NCBI GenBank assembly: GCA_024516035.1
Contig: CM044964.1
Coordinates: forward strand, 5,227,160 to 5,291,159
Direction: 5' to 3'
DNA: 64,000 bases
Origin: Bactericera cockerelli
Lineage: Eukaryota > Arthropoda > Insecta > Hemiptera > Triozidae
This document shows positions 11,290-22,990 of the stretch, one piece after another. The position numbers and the translations under genes are program-made. Position 1 is the first letter of the stretch, and each line of letters begins with the position of its first letter. The notes under the pieces were generated by a model. That model did no database searches. It was not told the DNA's origin and saw only the letters and a program-made list of their open reading frames with translations.

Positions 11290-12300
11290 AAAATTACATA
11301 TATGTTTTAAAAACTGTAGAGAAAGAGAAGGTCTCGAAAAGAAAAAAAAAAAAAAAAAACATAGCAAAGTACAAAGAGAAATTAATATTCATTTTCAGAA
11401 ATTTCAGATGAAAGTAAAATATATGCAAGATAAAAAAAAGCTACCATGAATAATAATTATCAAAATCGAGAGGGAAAAGAAAAACCATAGAATCAGGAGA
11501 GAAACCATATTATAAAATAGGTTAGAGATCCACCGTGCAGTATGGAGATAAATTAAAATATTGATTCATGTTGAAAAATACCATACAACTGAACATACTT
11601 CAACACGTGATGGAGAATAAGGAGATAGATACTTCAAATTGAGGGAGAAAAGGACAGTAAATACTCTTGTAATAAAGAGAGACAGGCACTATAATTTTAT
11701 ACGATAAAAAGAACATACAATATGAAGTAAGATATTACAATTAGAAAAAGATCATATAGGCCGTAAACTGCAAAGTATTTCAAAAAAACTTTCTATGAAT
11801 TGAATGTGGATTTTGTAGATGTAGGTAAAAATTATAGTAATATATTAACTTTTTGTTCTATCTTCAAATAACATAGAATTTTTCTTTTAAACCAAAGGTG
11901 TGTTATACATAATATAATATCTATAGGTACCTATTCAAAAAAAGAAGAAAAAAATTGTTTCTATCTTCAGTCATACTAAAGTTATTTGGAAAATTCAATT
12001 TTTGTTTGAACCACCCACCCTGTATATCAGAAAGACTAACGATATCCCAAAAGTTAGAATGACATGGATACTGAAGGAAATGAAGGGGGCACAAGACGAT
12101 GACAGTCCGAATTGAAGAGGGTTGCATACTCTGGCGTGATGTATGTTTGAGGGGGTTTATTTGACAGGTAGAGAGGTATTATTTGCATTTGAAACCTTGC
12201 GTCCTGAATACGAGATGAAGAGGCTGAGAAGGTCTGGCTTCAAAATTTCAAGTGTAACATTCAGATTGAGAATAATTTGTTGGAAAATGAAGCTTGGAAA
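11290..12300. other. No gene recognised
   Basis: AT-rich DNA with A-runs. Short open frames here show no family similarity I can name. Confidence 0.5.
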
Positions 12301-12301
12301 T

Positions 12302-12505
12302 ATGCAACCGACCCTGATGATGCTTAGAAAGTTGCAACCGACCCTCAAAATGATGCTTAGAAAGTTGCAACCGACCCTCAAAATGATGCTTAGAAAGTTG
12401 CAACCGACCCTCAAAATGATGCTTAGAAAGTTGCAACCGACCCTCAAAATGATGCTTAGAAAGTTGCAACCGGCTCTCAAAATGATGCTTAAAACATTGT
12501 AATCG
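12302..12505. repeat. 33-bp minisatellite, about six copies
   Basis: Tandem unit of 33 bp containing GATGCTTAGAAAGTTGCAAC and CGACCCTCAAAAT. Because 33 is a multiple of three, frames on both strands stay open and give repetitive pseudo-proteins. Inner copies are nearly identical and the end copies diverge, as expected for recent array expansion. Confidence 0.95.
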
Positions 12506-12509
12506 ACCT

Positions 12510-14890
12510 TATGAGTACAAATTTCAATCTTAAATTTGTACTTACAAATTAACACGAAAAATTCACGTACAATAAACGTTATTATTATGTTTAGTTATAC
12601 TTACCTCATTGGCACCCTCAGCCTGTAAGAGATAATTTTACTGTACCTACTATTGCTTCTTATTTATGTTATATTTAATCTTATCCAATAATGGACTACA
12701 AAAAGAACAATTTATCAATGTAAATTATCTAACTAACTAACTAATCGGCAAACCAAGGCGTATTAACATGTGGTATTAACTTATTGCAATGGCATACATC
12801 TTTTGGCATACTACACTAAAAAGATAAACAAATAAATTAATAAAATTATTTCAGGTATGTTTTATACTTCTATTGTGGTTTATTTTAATTATTTACACTT
12901 TTTTACAAAACAATCAACAACAACAAATTCATAACATTAAATTAAAAAAAAAAAAAAAAAAGAAATATGTACAAAAAAATGAATTGTTTTGTAATCCGGG
13001 GCGAAGTTAATACCTTTGGCATTCACTGCCATTTAACCCCGGCATTTATAAAGTTTAACTTATTCCTTCATCAAATTTCCAGCATTTTCTATTTCATTTT
13101 TTTTCTCCATTTACCTAATTGATGTTAAAAAAACAAAGATAAACAACTTTCGTACGTCATAAAAAATTAAGAACCAATTTTTTTTTGAATCTTCTGAAAA
13201 TTCGAACGTTTAGCCCATAAATTCCTCACTCCGAAAGTTTTGATGCACAAATTCACGCACGGTTGGCCCCGGGGTTTTTGTGATGTCATAAAACAAAATT
13301 TAAGTTCTTTTTATAAATTTATATCCAAAACTAAAACATTATCCTCTCTTTCTTGTCGTTTGATGTCGTTTTACTTTTACGTTCCTGAATTTTTTTTATG
13401 TTTGACTCGGAGGAGGAGTATTGGTGATGGAAAATGGTTCTAGATATACAGTGTGGTTTAATGGTGCTTACTTAAATGAATGGTTGGGTGGAAGAGTATG
13501 TCTCAGTGGCCTTTGGGAACGATACGTATATCAATCAGTTTATTATGAATTATCGTCATAAAATATTTTTGTAAGATAGTCTGTTTTATTTTATCTGTAA
13601 ATTCTGTGTGAATGTAAATTTATTTCCTTCACGAAAATAAAAGGTAATTAAAAAATAAAGAACAATGTATTACATATTTTTTTTAAATTTCTGTATGGAA
13701 TACTAGGTACCTAGTTTCTTAATTAAAATTTATATCTTCTTGTAATATCTATATATTTCTTGCTGAATTTTGCATATTAAAGGGGCAGATTTTCCTTCCT
13801 CCGATTGACCACCCAGTATAGAATTTTATCTTCACTTTTAACAAATGACGTGAAAAAAACTCTTATTCCTTTTTTTATGAATAGAATTTAACCTCCTTCT
13901 CTCGCTATACGAGGGTAAAAAATTTGATTTTCTTTTATTTCTTCGAGCGCTTTTTTTATATTATTTAGAAATAGTTGAGATTTTAATGGATTTTAAAGTT
14001 CAAGTTTATAGGTATACAGTTTTCTCGTCAGAAAATTCATTAATTTTTTGCACAACTTTTTTTTTTCTTCACTCGTGCTTTGGAATCTTAGACACTTGAC
14101 AAATGAAGAGGAAAAAAATGAAAATCTTTCAGAAAGTTTTGTGGATAGTGAAGATTCTATACAACCAACAGAGGAGGAGGAAATTGAGAGGAACTTGGTT
14201 TACTTTTACAAAAAAGGAAATATATTATATTCATGTAGATTTTTACTAAAAAATGTTTTTTTTTTTTTTTTTTTTTTTTTTTTGTAAAAGTCATTTTTAA
14301 TTTCCTGATTTTTCTTGGAAAAAATTAAATATATTTTTTGTGAATGTTGACAAGGTTTGGTTTGTTCTTCTTTTTTTTTAGCACAGATATACGTATTTAT
14401 GTATAATAGTGAAATTTACAATGCTCTTGATTTTTCTGTGTTTCTTTTTTCTAAATTTTCATTTTTATTATCAGCCAAGCTATTTTTATAATTATTATTT
14501 ATATTTTCTAACATAATATTAGAAAAACAGTATTACAAAATATCAGTTAATCAGAAAAACAATGAAATTGCCGAGAAGAGTTCTTAAAAGAATCCTAATA
14601 TGTTGAGTAAGGCGTAATAAAATTTAAGATTTAAACCGTTTCCTTAAATAGAGTTAGAAGAAAAAAATAAGCAAACAAACAAATTTTAAAGTGGACTTCC
14701 TCTGAAGGTTACGAGATTTCCAAATGTAATTAACTTTCTTATTATTTTTAAAAAAAATGGGAGAAACTTTTTGCAATGTTAGGTACTTCTTTAGAATTTT
14801 GAGAAATTACCAGGAAACAGCTACCTAATTTGACGATAATTGACTGTAGTATTATGCTCTCATTAACATATTAGTAGCATAACTACTATG
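12510..14890. other. AT-rich DNA with a hairpin and a possible family T variant
   Basis: No gene is supported. At 13017-13054 CCGGGG and CCCCGG arms face each other. At about 13477-13625 a GGTTGGGTGGAAGAG start is followed by a T/A-rich 3' end, possibly a diverged family T tail. Long poly-T at 14256-14283. Confidence 0.45.
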
Positions 14891-14892
14891 TA

Positions 14893-15126
14893 TGAGCCGT
14901 GACGACAGAAATTTGTATTCTTAATTTGATTACAATATTGTTTGTAAGGGACCGCTCGCGTTGACCCAGCACCTAAATGGGAAGTATTGTGTCACTTCTC
15001 GCCCATCAGAGGGGAGGCATACTACGGGATGGGCAGGCTACAACACAGACCACAAGCGTCTACAGTAGCTCCTGTTTCATGGCTACGAAATAAAGACGGA
15101 TGTGAAAGACTCATCTTTAAATAAAA
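14893..15126 (+). mobile_element. SINE-C body and 3' end
   Basis: Contains TTGACCCAGCACCTAAATGG, CACTTCTCGCCCATCAGAGG and GTAGCTCCTGTTTCATGGCTAC (the last two-thirds of the family), then GAAATAAA. The tRNA-like head is missing or very eroded. Confidence 0.75.
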
Positions 15127-15508
15127 ATACTCGCAAGTATTATAACGAAAATTATTGTTGGCAATAACTCGTGCTGCTCCGCACAAATCAGAAATTTTAC
15201 CTAATTAATGATAATAAAGTGAATCTACTGAATTAGAATTCCGTGCTGTGTAGGTAGTCATTAGCATTATATTAGTAGTTAGGTACGAGTTACCCTTTGG
15301 CATTTAAATACCCAAGGCTTGAAATTTGAATTTAACGGTTAATTAAGTTTGCTTATGCTGTGGAGTGCGGTAATAATCAAATCATATGCAAGTGTAAAAG
15401 TATACATAATCATCGTTAATCTGCTTCTTATTTTACTTTGCTTTTTCTCAAATTTATTACAAAATGACAGTCTGAAAACATGTAAAATGTACATATTATC
15501 TACATTAA

Positions 15509-15699
15509 GGGTTGTGTGGAAGAGATTGCCATAGGCAATAACCCCTTCTTTTAGTTAAGAAATCTGTATGAATTATAAGTATGTTGTTTATCTTTTTAAT
15601 TTTTTAAATTGTTGTCAAATTTATATTTTAATTTTTATCATTATTCGTCTGTACATAAATATGTCCTGTTAATAAAGAATATAATAATAATAATAATAC
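15509..15699 (+). mobile_element. LINE 3' tail, family T
   Basis: Intact ATTGCCATAGGCAAT hairpin, AATAAAGAATA near the end, and an (ATA)n terminus. Confidence 0.85.
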
Positions 15700-16395
15700 A
15701 ATACTTAATCAGGCACTTTAACCAATTTTATATGGTCGTTCTATACCTTTCCTCAAGTTCAATACGAGGTCAAGGAGTTTTAAGCTTTTCAGAAATGCCA
15801 TCAATGAGTCCGCACCACTGGTAGAGTTCGTCAAGAATGCTCTGAATTATACACTAAATATAAATAGTACGTAATCATGAATACATTAAAATTGATATAA
15901 ATAAAATACATGGTGAACAACAAATACATCATTTCAATATCAGAGACAAACCATTCTACAAAGTATAAAATATGGCCACACATATTCAAATGAATGAGTA
16001 AAGCAGTATGAATTAATTTTAATGAATGTTTTCACATCGAAAACAACAGTTTTGCCAACGTCTTAACACGATACCCTGACTCCATGAAAAATATATCTGC
16101 ACTAATTTTTAATACGCTTCCTACCAGTATGATTTTTTTTTGCACAAACTTGTGGCATGCAAGATTGCAAAGCGATAAGTAAGGTCGAGGCGTGAGTAAA
16201 CATCGCACACGTTGATATGAATTCAGTAATTTAACTTATCGCACTATTCATGTTATGCAGGTAGCTATTTTACAATGTAAAACAGTTTAACGTAATAGTT
16301 TTACATGAGTCAACATGCAAGAGAAACAACAAGTTATCCAGGGCTGGTTTGTTCTTATTCACTAGCTTTTTCCTGGTTAAATATGTGTTTTTAGT

Positions 16396-16428
16396 CGTCC
16401 TCCAGCTGATCACATCAGCTGGAGGACG
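16396..16428. repeat. Perfect 15-bp inverted repeat, 3-bp loop
   Basis: CGTCCTCCAGCTGAT, spacer CAC, then its exact complement. It lies at the 5' end of the family H copy that follows. Confidence 0.9.
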
Positions 16429-16745
16429 TTAAACAAGAAGAAAAACATTTGGTTGGGTGGAAGTGATTGTCATAGGCAATAACGCCGTCCTTTAGTTATT
16501 ATGTATGTTTCTATACATTTTTCTATTCTATTTCATTTCTACTGTATATACTATTTCTATTTTTTTCATTGTTAAAATAATTATTTGTGTGTACTGTAGA
16601 TAATTATGTCCATTTATATCTAATAAAGTGTTGTATATTAATAGTTATAACAGTGTCTCGCTAGAGGACTATTAACAGAGAAGTAACTGGAGACCAGCAT
16701 TTCCCTCCTCCAGCTGTAGCCAAGCTGGCTACAACAACAAAAACA
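16420..16745 (+). mobile_element. Family H SINE-like element split by a family T tail
   Basis: The H sequence starts GGAGGACGTTAAACAAGAAG, stops near 16448, resumes at GTGTCTCGCTAGAGGACTAT and ends TGTAGCCAAGCTGGCTACA plus (CAA)n. The interruption at about 16451-16645 is a family T tail with a GTCATAGGCAAT hairpin variant. T therefore inserted after H. Confidence 0.8.
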
Positions 16746-17246
16746 ACATTGCCTACCAAATCCAAAAAATCTGTTCAATGTGAGAAGCAACAAAATTTAT
16801 TCTGTTAAAGAAAATTCTAATGAAAAACCGGGTGAATTGGTTCGTGTAAAGATGCACTGCCGTGCTTGCTGGAACTTGGCCTGGCGCACTGCCGTGCGCT
16901 CCGATGTCCAAATTACGCGAAGCGCTTGGATAATTTTTTGATGCGCCTAGAACTCCAACCAACGACCTCCAGATTACGAGTCCACTGCTTTAGGTCACAG
17001 CTACTGAGGTCACAGTTTACTCAACGTGAAAGGTCAAGTGCCTACACCTGTAAATTAGTTTAGTCGAATGACTATTCACTAGAGGTCAACAAGTAAACCA
17101 AACGAACCTCACCGATCGTTATCATAAATTTGATTAATATTTTTTTTTAACATGATTAATAATAATAAAAAAAACCTCATAAAACTGTTATATTTGAGAG
17201 AAAAAATTATTTTGCTTTTAGATATTATTGAGGAGTACTTAAAAAA

Positions 17247-17403
17247 CGTACTGACCCAACACCTACATACATTGGAAATACTAGGTCACTTCTCGCCCTT
17301 ATGAGGTTCAACATATCTACTAGATATTATAAGATGGATAAGGTTCAACATAAACCTCGTATAGTCAAGAGAGTTTAGACAAAAGGATACGAAATAAAAA
17401 ATA
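17247..17403 (+). mobile_element. SINE-C, strongly diverged fragment
   Basis: Keeps CACTTCTCGCCC and the GGATACGAAATAAA end; the middle is rearranged with repeats of AAGGTTCAACATA. Confidence 0.5.
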
Positions 17404-17524
17404 CCTTGAAAAACTAATTAATAAATGTACTAAGTACCATGTAGCAAACAACATAATAATAGGAATACTCCTTAGAAGAAGATATTCACCAGACGAGGTT
17501 AATGGTCTAAGCATTTTTTTTTTT

Positions 17525-17735
17525 TTTTAATAATAATAATATCGTCTTATTTATACTGCCCGATTAGGACTATTAAAGTCCCATCATTCCAGCAGTAAGA
17601 CCAAGACATATTATTATGTGGTAAAAATCCCAAATGAGAGGATAAATTGTCATGTCCCGGCTGGGTTTCGAACCCACGACCTCTGGAATCTCTGGATTCA
17701 CAGAGTGCCGCTTTTACCACTGAGCTATCGGGACA
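17525..17735 (-). mobile_element. SINE-A (tRNA-derived), reversed
   Basis: Near full length: head with TAGCTCAGTGGTAAAAGC and B box GGTTCGAAACC, an acceptor-like pairing, the TACTGC...GCAGTA and GGACT...AGTCC nested hairpins, and an (ATT)n tail. Confidence 0.88.
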
Positions 17736-18274
17736 GTATCGAAAACATCTACCAATAACCCTCAATATCAAAAACATCGGCCGAGGTTTAAAGAATGCCA
17801 TATACAAAGAAAGAGACAGAGCGGGAGAGTATAATATACTTTTATTTTTATAGTAACGGTAACGGTATTATAGTAATTATAGTAACGCATAAGTTCAAGA
17901 CACCATTTACTTTTTGAACCGGCCCTATTTAAAACCAATATAGGCCAAAACTGTCCACTTAACAGACTTATGAGACTCAGTAACATTGTCACTTCACCAC
18001 CCCTCGATTTTGATTTTTTCACAACATCTTCTGATATTTTAAAAAGCAAATTGTCCGTTCTGACCACCTTGAACCAGTGATTTTTTTATTTTTTATTATT
18101 TTTTTACATTCTACATATTTTTTACTCTACTAAGATACTGGATTTTTTTTATTTTTTCATCACTACTTTAGCATTAAGTTTTAGTTTTACGCTTTTTTAG
18201 TTGTACGCTTTAGTTTTACGTTTTAGATATAGGTTAGGGAAACTTGTAAAATGGGTATCTCCCGTCAACTCATA

Positions 18275-18275
<1 letters not shown>

Positions 18276-18312
<37 letters not shown>
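18276..18312. repeat. (TAA)n microsatellite
   Basis: Perfect trinucleotide array just 5' of the mariner insertion. Confidence 0.95.
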
Positions 18313-18313
<1 letters not shown>

Positions 18314-18321
18314 GGTAATTA

Positions 18322-19240
18322 CGAGGTTTGGCTATTAAGTTCGTAGACGCGAGCCGCTACGCAAAAGCTGTCCATGCTAGGAAGATATGATGAACATGTT
18401 TAGAAAGCTTCAAGTCTTGTGTTTTGATTGATAGCTGTCACATGCCTGTACTGTAATTAGTTCTGTTGTAATAGCCCGACGCGCAAGACACCTTTTTTAA
18501 TTTTGCGGGAATTATGATTGATACAAACGTTGAGCAACGAGTGATTATTGAATTTTACGTAAAACTTTCTGGTAAAACTTTTTCTTTGTTAAAGACAGTG
18601 TACCAGGAGTCATGTTTGAAAAGATCAACGCTTTATAAGTGGTTTAAACGGTTTCAAGGTGGTCAGGAAGATGTTGAGGACGATCCACGTCCTGGTCGCC
18701 CCCAAACCTCAAAAACTGACGAAAACATTGAAAAAAATTGGTGTTATGATTCGTTCTGACCGTAAATTAACTCTAGGACTAATGGCTGATACACTTAAAA
18801 TTAATAGATAATGTGTGAGACAAATTTTGCACGAAAATTTCAACATGACAAAAGTTTGTGCAAAAATGGTGCCATGCGCCAGCCCACAGTGCCTTCTCCG
18901 TGAAGACTTTCCTATCCAAGTACAACATCCCAGTGTTGGAACACCCTCCCTAATCACCCGACCTGGCCCCGTGCGACTTTTACTTATTGCCAAAAATCAA
19001 ATCTACCCTGAAAGGTACCAGATTTGACAGCGTAAATGACGTTAAGAAAAATCCGGCAAAAGTCTTGAAAGGCCTCACACAAAATGACCTCCACCACTGT
19101 TTCGATCAATGTAAAATTTGCTTAGAACGTTGTAGGGATAGAGGAGGGGAGTACATTGAAGGGGATAACTACTAAAGTTGGGTAAGTTAAACACACATGG
19201 TTTTATGGAAAGAATCTACGAACTTAATAGCCAAACCTCG
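18322..19240 (+). mobile_element. mariner element, 919 bp, defective
   Basis: Terminal inverted repeats start CGAGGTTTGGCTATTAAGTT on the left and match the right end (AACTTAATAGCCAAACCTCG). TA dinucleotides flank both ends (18320-18321, 19241-19242). It lies in the first visible intron of the receptor gene, 71 bp from the donor. Its length is below the roughly 1.3 kb of intact mariners, in line with an internal deletion. Confidence 0.92.
18514..19175 (+). pseudogene. mariner transposase, deleted and frameshifted
   Basis: The N-terminus has the mariner helix-turn-helix pattern (STLYKWFKRFQGGQEDVEDD, then PRPGRPQTS). After about residue 75 the frame shifts (KIGVMIRSDRKLTLGL). A large internal deletion then removes the first catalytic Asp region and joins directly to HAPAHSAFSVKTFL, which should read HDNAPAH. 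The third-Asp region follows as SPDLAPCDFYL, preceded by a TAA stop where a Tyr codon would normally sit. The C-terminus stays in one frame to the TAA at 19173. Mariner transposases are D,D34D enzymes that cut and paste at TA; this copy cannot make one. Confidence 0.9.
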
Positions 19241-19305
19241 TATTATAGAAACGGTAAAAACTTATCTATTACCAAAACCTGTAATGATAATACGGAAAAA
19301 CTGTG

Positions 19306-19311
19306 ACTCAC
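19306..19311 (-). other. 5' splice site of receptor exon
   Basis: On the minus strand GAG is followed by GTGAGT, a strong donor. It falls straight after the extracellular-loop-2 cysteine codon region and leaves phase 0. Reading through it gives 22 residues unlike any receptor before a stop. Confidence 0.9.
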
Positions 19312-20019
19312 CTCACACTTGGGATACTGCTGGTTGGCCGGCCGTCTCACTTTCCACCCGAGCAGGGGCGGGATGCATATCACCGCACTGAGGATCCACA
19401 CCATCGTGATCATCACCATCGCCCGCCCTGGCGTCCTCTTCTTCAGGTAGTCTATGGCTTGCGTGATGCTCCAGTAGCGGTCCAGACTGATGAGGCACAA
19501 GTTGATGATGCTCGCCGTGCAGAGCAACACGTCCATGGCGCTGTGAATGTCGCACCAGAAGCTGCCGAAGATCCAGTAGCCCATCAGCTCGTTGGCGAGA
19601 GAGAACGGCATGATGATCAACCCAATGGAGAAGTCCGCGACAGCCAAACTCGCGATGAACCAGTTCTGAATGTTCTTGAGCGACTTCTCGGTCATGATGG
19701 CAATGATGACCAGCATGTTACCCACAATGACAATGATCATGAGGATGATGACGAAAATGCTCGCGATGACGATGTGGGTGAGGGTGTAGCCACTGGGGTA
19801 GAGCGTGTCAAAGCTGATGTAGGTGTTGTTGAGAAGGCTCTCGTTGAAGGTCATGTTGTCCAGACCACTCAGCAGGAGAGAGTAGTTGGAGAAGAAGGAA
19901 CTGTTGGGGCTGTCGCTGAGGTGGCTGAGAAGGTCACTGGCAGTTCGTTGACGAACATCCGTCACTTGAGCAGAGGCTTGCAGCGTGTCGTTGACAAGCG
20001 TGGGAAGCGAGCTGGACAT
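19312..20019 (-). CDS. Octopamine receptor, alpha2-adrenergic-like: first coding exon (TM1-TM4)
   Basis: Encodes 236 residues of a plasma-membrane class A GPCR. The N-terminus has no obvious signal peptide and three N-glycosylation sequons (N45, N55, N64). TM1 is about 81-108 with GN at 100-101; TM2 is about 117-140 with LAVAD ending at D129; TM3 has C156, the amine-binding D163 and DRY at 180-182; TM4 has W208 and the PP at 217-218. C235 is placed to pair with C156. The TM2-TM3 stretch (LKNIQNWFIASLAVADF, DVLLCTASIINLCLISLDRYW) is closest to insect alpha2-adrenergic-like octopamine receptors, which couple octopamine to Gi. The assignment is from memory of the family; another octopamine/tyramine receptor is the alternative. 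The start is the first ATG after an in-frame stop, in an AACATG context. TM5-TM7 are not found in this window. The exon is much GC-richer than its surroundings. Confidence 0.9.
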
Positions 20020-21318
20020 GTTGGTTGCTGTTCGCTTTAATCTTTTCTCTGGAAGATACTGTCAAACATCTTGCCAGTGCATTTCTTCATCTGTATAGAT
20101 GAGGTTCGCTTCCAAATGGATATTGGGTAACATATCTTTTCGGATGAGTAAATGGGCAAAGTTGATTACAAATAGTGAACTTTACATAGTGGTATTTACA
20201 GTTTAACGATCCGTATATTTTTGTACTTTATGATCATTTCTTCTATTAGGGTTATATTTATTAAATTTCTATTATAAAAAGAAAACAGTATCTAAGAATT
20301 TTATGGTTAAGATAAATCTATTTATTTGGACCACAAAACAAAAATTAAAATAAATTTTTAAATTAACTATATCTACCGGAAGAAGTTCTAGCTTAAAATT
20401 TCTTTAAAGAGAAGAAACATTACACAACGGAAAATGTATTTAAGAAATTAGGAACATAAAGTAAACGATAATAGTTATCGAAAGATTTGCTGATGGTGCA
20501 TTTTCTTTGCAAAAAACGAAGTCGTTTAAGGTATCCAATTTTCTCCACTACGCCAAACTGAATCAGGGCAAGCAATTTTTAAAACGATAGGAAACTGAAA
20601 TATTTTATGCATTCATGTAAAAATAAAACTTTTTTTTTACTCTTTAAAAATAATATTTTAAAATTTAGAATTTCGTTTTCGAGCTTATTTTATAATTTTA
20701 TATAAAGTAGATTAATGTTTTTTATGTCTTTAAAAATGCAACTAGGTAATTTTTCAAAAGTTTTAATTATCAGAAATTAATGGAAACGCTTTCCTTGAGT
20801 AAGAATGTACTTCCTTGTGCTGAATCAGGTGTTTAGCATTTAGACAGCAGTTGCGTGTGTTTTTAAAAACTGCACTATAGTTACTTGACGTCAAGTAAAA
20901 TATTCGAAGCAATTAGTGGTTTTGATACATTTTTTTTTATGGATAATGACACTTCAAGAACTGCACATTTTGTTTTTCAGTATTTAAATTTCAGTTGCAA
21001 CGAACGGCGGTCCTTTTCCGCTTCCAGAAATAGTTCAAAAAATTCATAAAATTATATTATCCGTCCGTGTTTTGTTTTTTTTTTTTTTTTTTTTTTACTC
21101 TCGGAAGAATAATGTTATTCAACAACACTTGAAAATAATATTTCGTGCACAGCGATGAAATCCGTGGCTGTGACTAGAAGTGGCACTCGGAGTGGAAGAA
21201 TTCGTTCTGTTGGTAGCATTGCGGGACGCTGGTTGGATATTCAATGTGGACAACCGTTGAATTTTAATTTTCTGGAATCAAAACAAAAACAGAACAGTTA
21301 AAAGATAAGATATTATTT
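20020..21318. other. Upstream of receptor exon, nothing firm
   Basis: AT-rich DNA. It should hold the 5' UTR or a 5' intron of the receptor gene, but no promoter motif or acceptor can be fixed by eye. Confidence 0.5.
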
Positions 21319-22452
21319 CTGTGAAAAGATGGCTAAACATGGTAACCCGCATTTTTTTCGAAATTGAGTTATTAACAGATTCCTAATGTACTCGACGAGC
21401 TCTATCTACTGGTAGCATCAGAATTTCGCTACAATGTATAGTTTCTTGGATAATAATTTTGAAAAAACGTGATAAGTGAGATTTTCGAAAGTTCAAAAGG
21501 TGGTAAAGCATGTTCAAGTATCTTAACAAGAAAAAATCTTTTACTTTTCAACAAATTCTATCTTTCATAAGATGGATAAACTTGATCAAGTCCAGTGTCA
21601 TATTTTGCCGTCTGACGAAATCGTATTATTGCAGTATAATGAACTGAGCAAAATATGATAAAGGACGTTATCAGAATTTGGTATCGCACAAAAATTTTAC
21701 TTTCTCAAGAATTACAAGATGGCAGAATAGAAAAATCATTTATCAAGTTCTACCATCTTTTGTACTTGCTACATTTGTAAACTTTGAAAGCGGCATATGA
21801 TGATAAATGCTCTAGACATGCTACTCCTATCAAAGTAGCTCCTCATTTGTCCTCACGAGGTATGAGTCAACCCCGACAACTAAAGTACAGAGCAGAAAAA
21901 TTCCGACCCCGCCGGGATTCGAACCCGGATCACCTGCGTGCAAAGCCGAGCATGATTACACTCGGCAACCGTGACTACTCAGACTAATAAAGTAAAGTAA
22001 ACGTACTACCTACTTAGTACGTTTAACATAAATTGCCCTCATAAAAACAACTCTTTCACTCATTGTACACGATGGCAAAATAAGACATGTAATTATCCTT
22101 GTTTGTCTAGTTTGTAATGACTGCTTTCATTTGATATGAAAGATGGCAGAAAAAGCAAGGGACTTATCATAATTTACACTTTCGAAATCGTCTTTTTCAC
22201 AGTATCTGTAAGATGGCAAAACATGTTAGCAGGAAGAAAAAGTTAAATATTTTGATTCCTACTCAATATTTTTTTAAAATAGATCTATCACTATAAAGCT
22301 CGAGAACATTTATTCTTATGTTCCAAAAATGAATCTTTAAAGTTTTAATATACAAAAAATATAAAATTATTTTTGTAAAAAAAAAAACGAAAAAACACCG
22401 TCCTGAAAAATTTGAAAATTGCGGGTTACCATGTTTAGCCATCTTTTCACAG
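21319..22452. mobile_element. Inverted-repeat element, 1134 bp, with repeated AAGATGGC motif
   Basis: Ends are CTGTGAAAAGATGGCTAAAC on the left and its inverse on the right, matching for about 31 bp (to ACCCGC). ATTT flanks both sides (21315-21318, 22453-22456). Internally AAGATGGC-like motifs recur (near 21570, 21715, 22140, 22209). It carries no open frame of note, so it is non-autonomous. A reversed SINE-F is nested inside. Confidence 0.8.
21830..21985 (-). mobile_element. SINE-F nested in the inverted-repeat element
   Basis: Reversed tRNA-like head with B box (GATTCGAACCC on the plus strand) and the TCCTCACGAGGTATGAGT body; the 3' half is truncated. Confidence 0.75.
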
Positions 22453-22799
22453 ATTTATGGATTAAACTTTTATTGCGTAAAAGCATGACAAAGTTATTTT
22501 GATTACTTATACGAAAATTAATTGGGCCTACGTTCTTAATTTTACCATGATCATTTTTATCTTAATGACGATCATGTTAAATCATTATCTTTGATTATTT
22601 ATTTAAATGATAGTTAAGATAATAACTATTATTTTAAATAATAATTATCTTATTTTTATTGATAATTGAGATAACAATTACCTAGTTATTATTTAAAATA
22701 AATATTTACTATCTAAATGATTATTTTTAAATAGTGTATTGTTTTTGTAAATAATCTTTAATGTTTCGAACAACTCCACAAGATTAATCAAGAATATTA

Positions 22800-22990
22800 T
22801 AATTGGATGGAAGAGATTGACATAGGCAACTACCCCGCCCTTCAGTTAGGACATATTATGTCTGTGTTTATTTATCTATTTTTTCTTGTTCATTGTTTAT
22901 ATTGTTTCCAATTTTTGTAATAATTATTTGAAATTTACATATGTCTTTTTATATCTAATAAATGATTTAATAATAATAATAATAATATAA
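22800..22990 (+). mobile_element. LINE 3' tail, family T
   Basis: GGATGGAAGAGATTGACATAGG, CCCCGCCC, TTAGGACATATTATG, then a T-rich stretch, TAATAAATG and (AAT)n. Confidence 0.8.

Noticed and set aside
12143..12555. Overlapping ORFs on both strands (119 and 132 residues)
   Set aside because: Produced by the 33-bp minisatellite; the repeated peptides follow directly from the unit.
17647..17853. Small ORF reading MSCPGWVSNPRPLESLDS, also seen near 31645, and tRNA-gene possibility
   Set aside because: It is the translated antisense of SINE-A. The tRNA-like heads are too diverged and are attached to SINE bodies, so they are not tRNA genes.
19303..20040. 245-residue His/Asp/Val-rich ORF on the plus strand
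   Set aside because: Antisense shadow of the receptor exon; composition is odd and no family fits.
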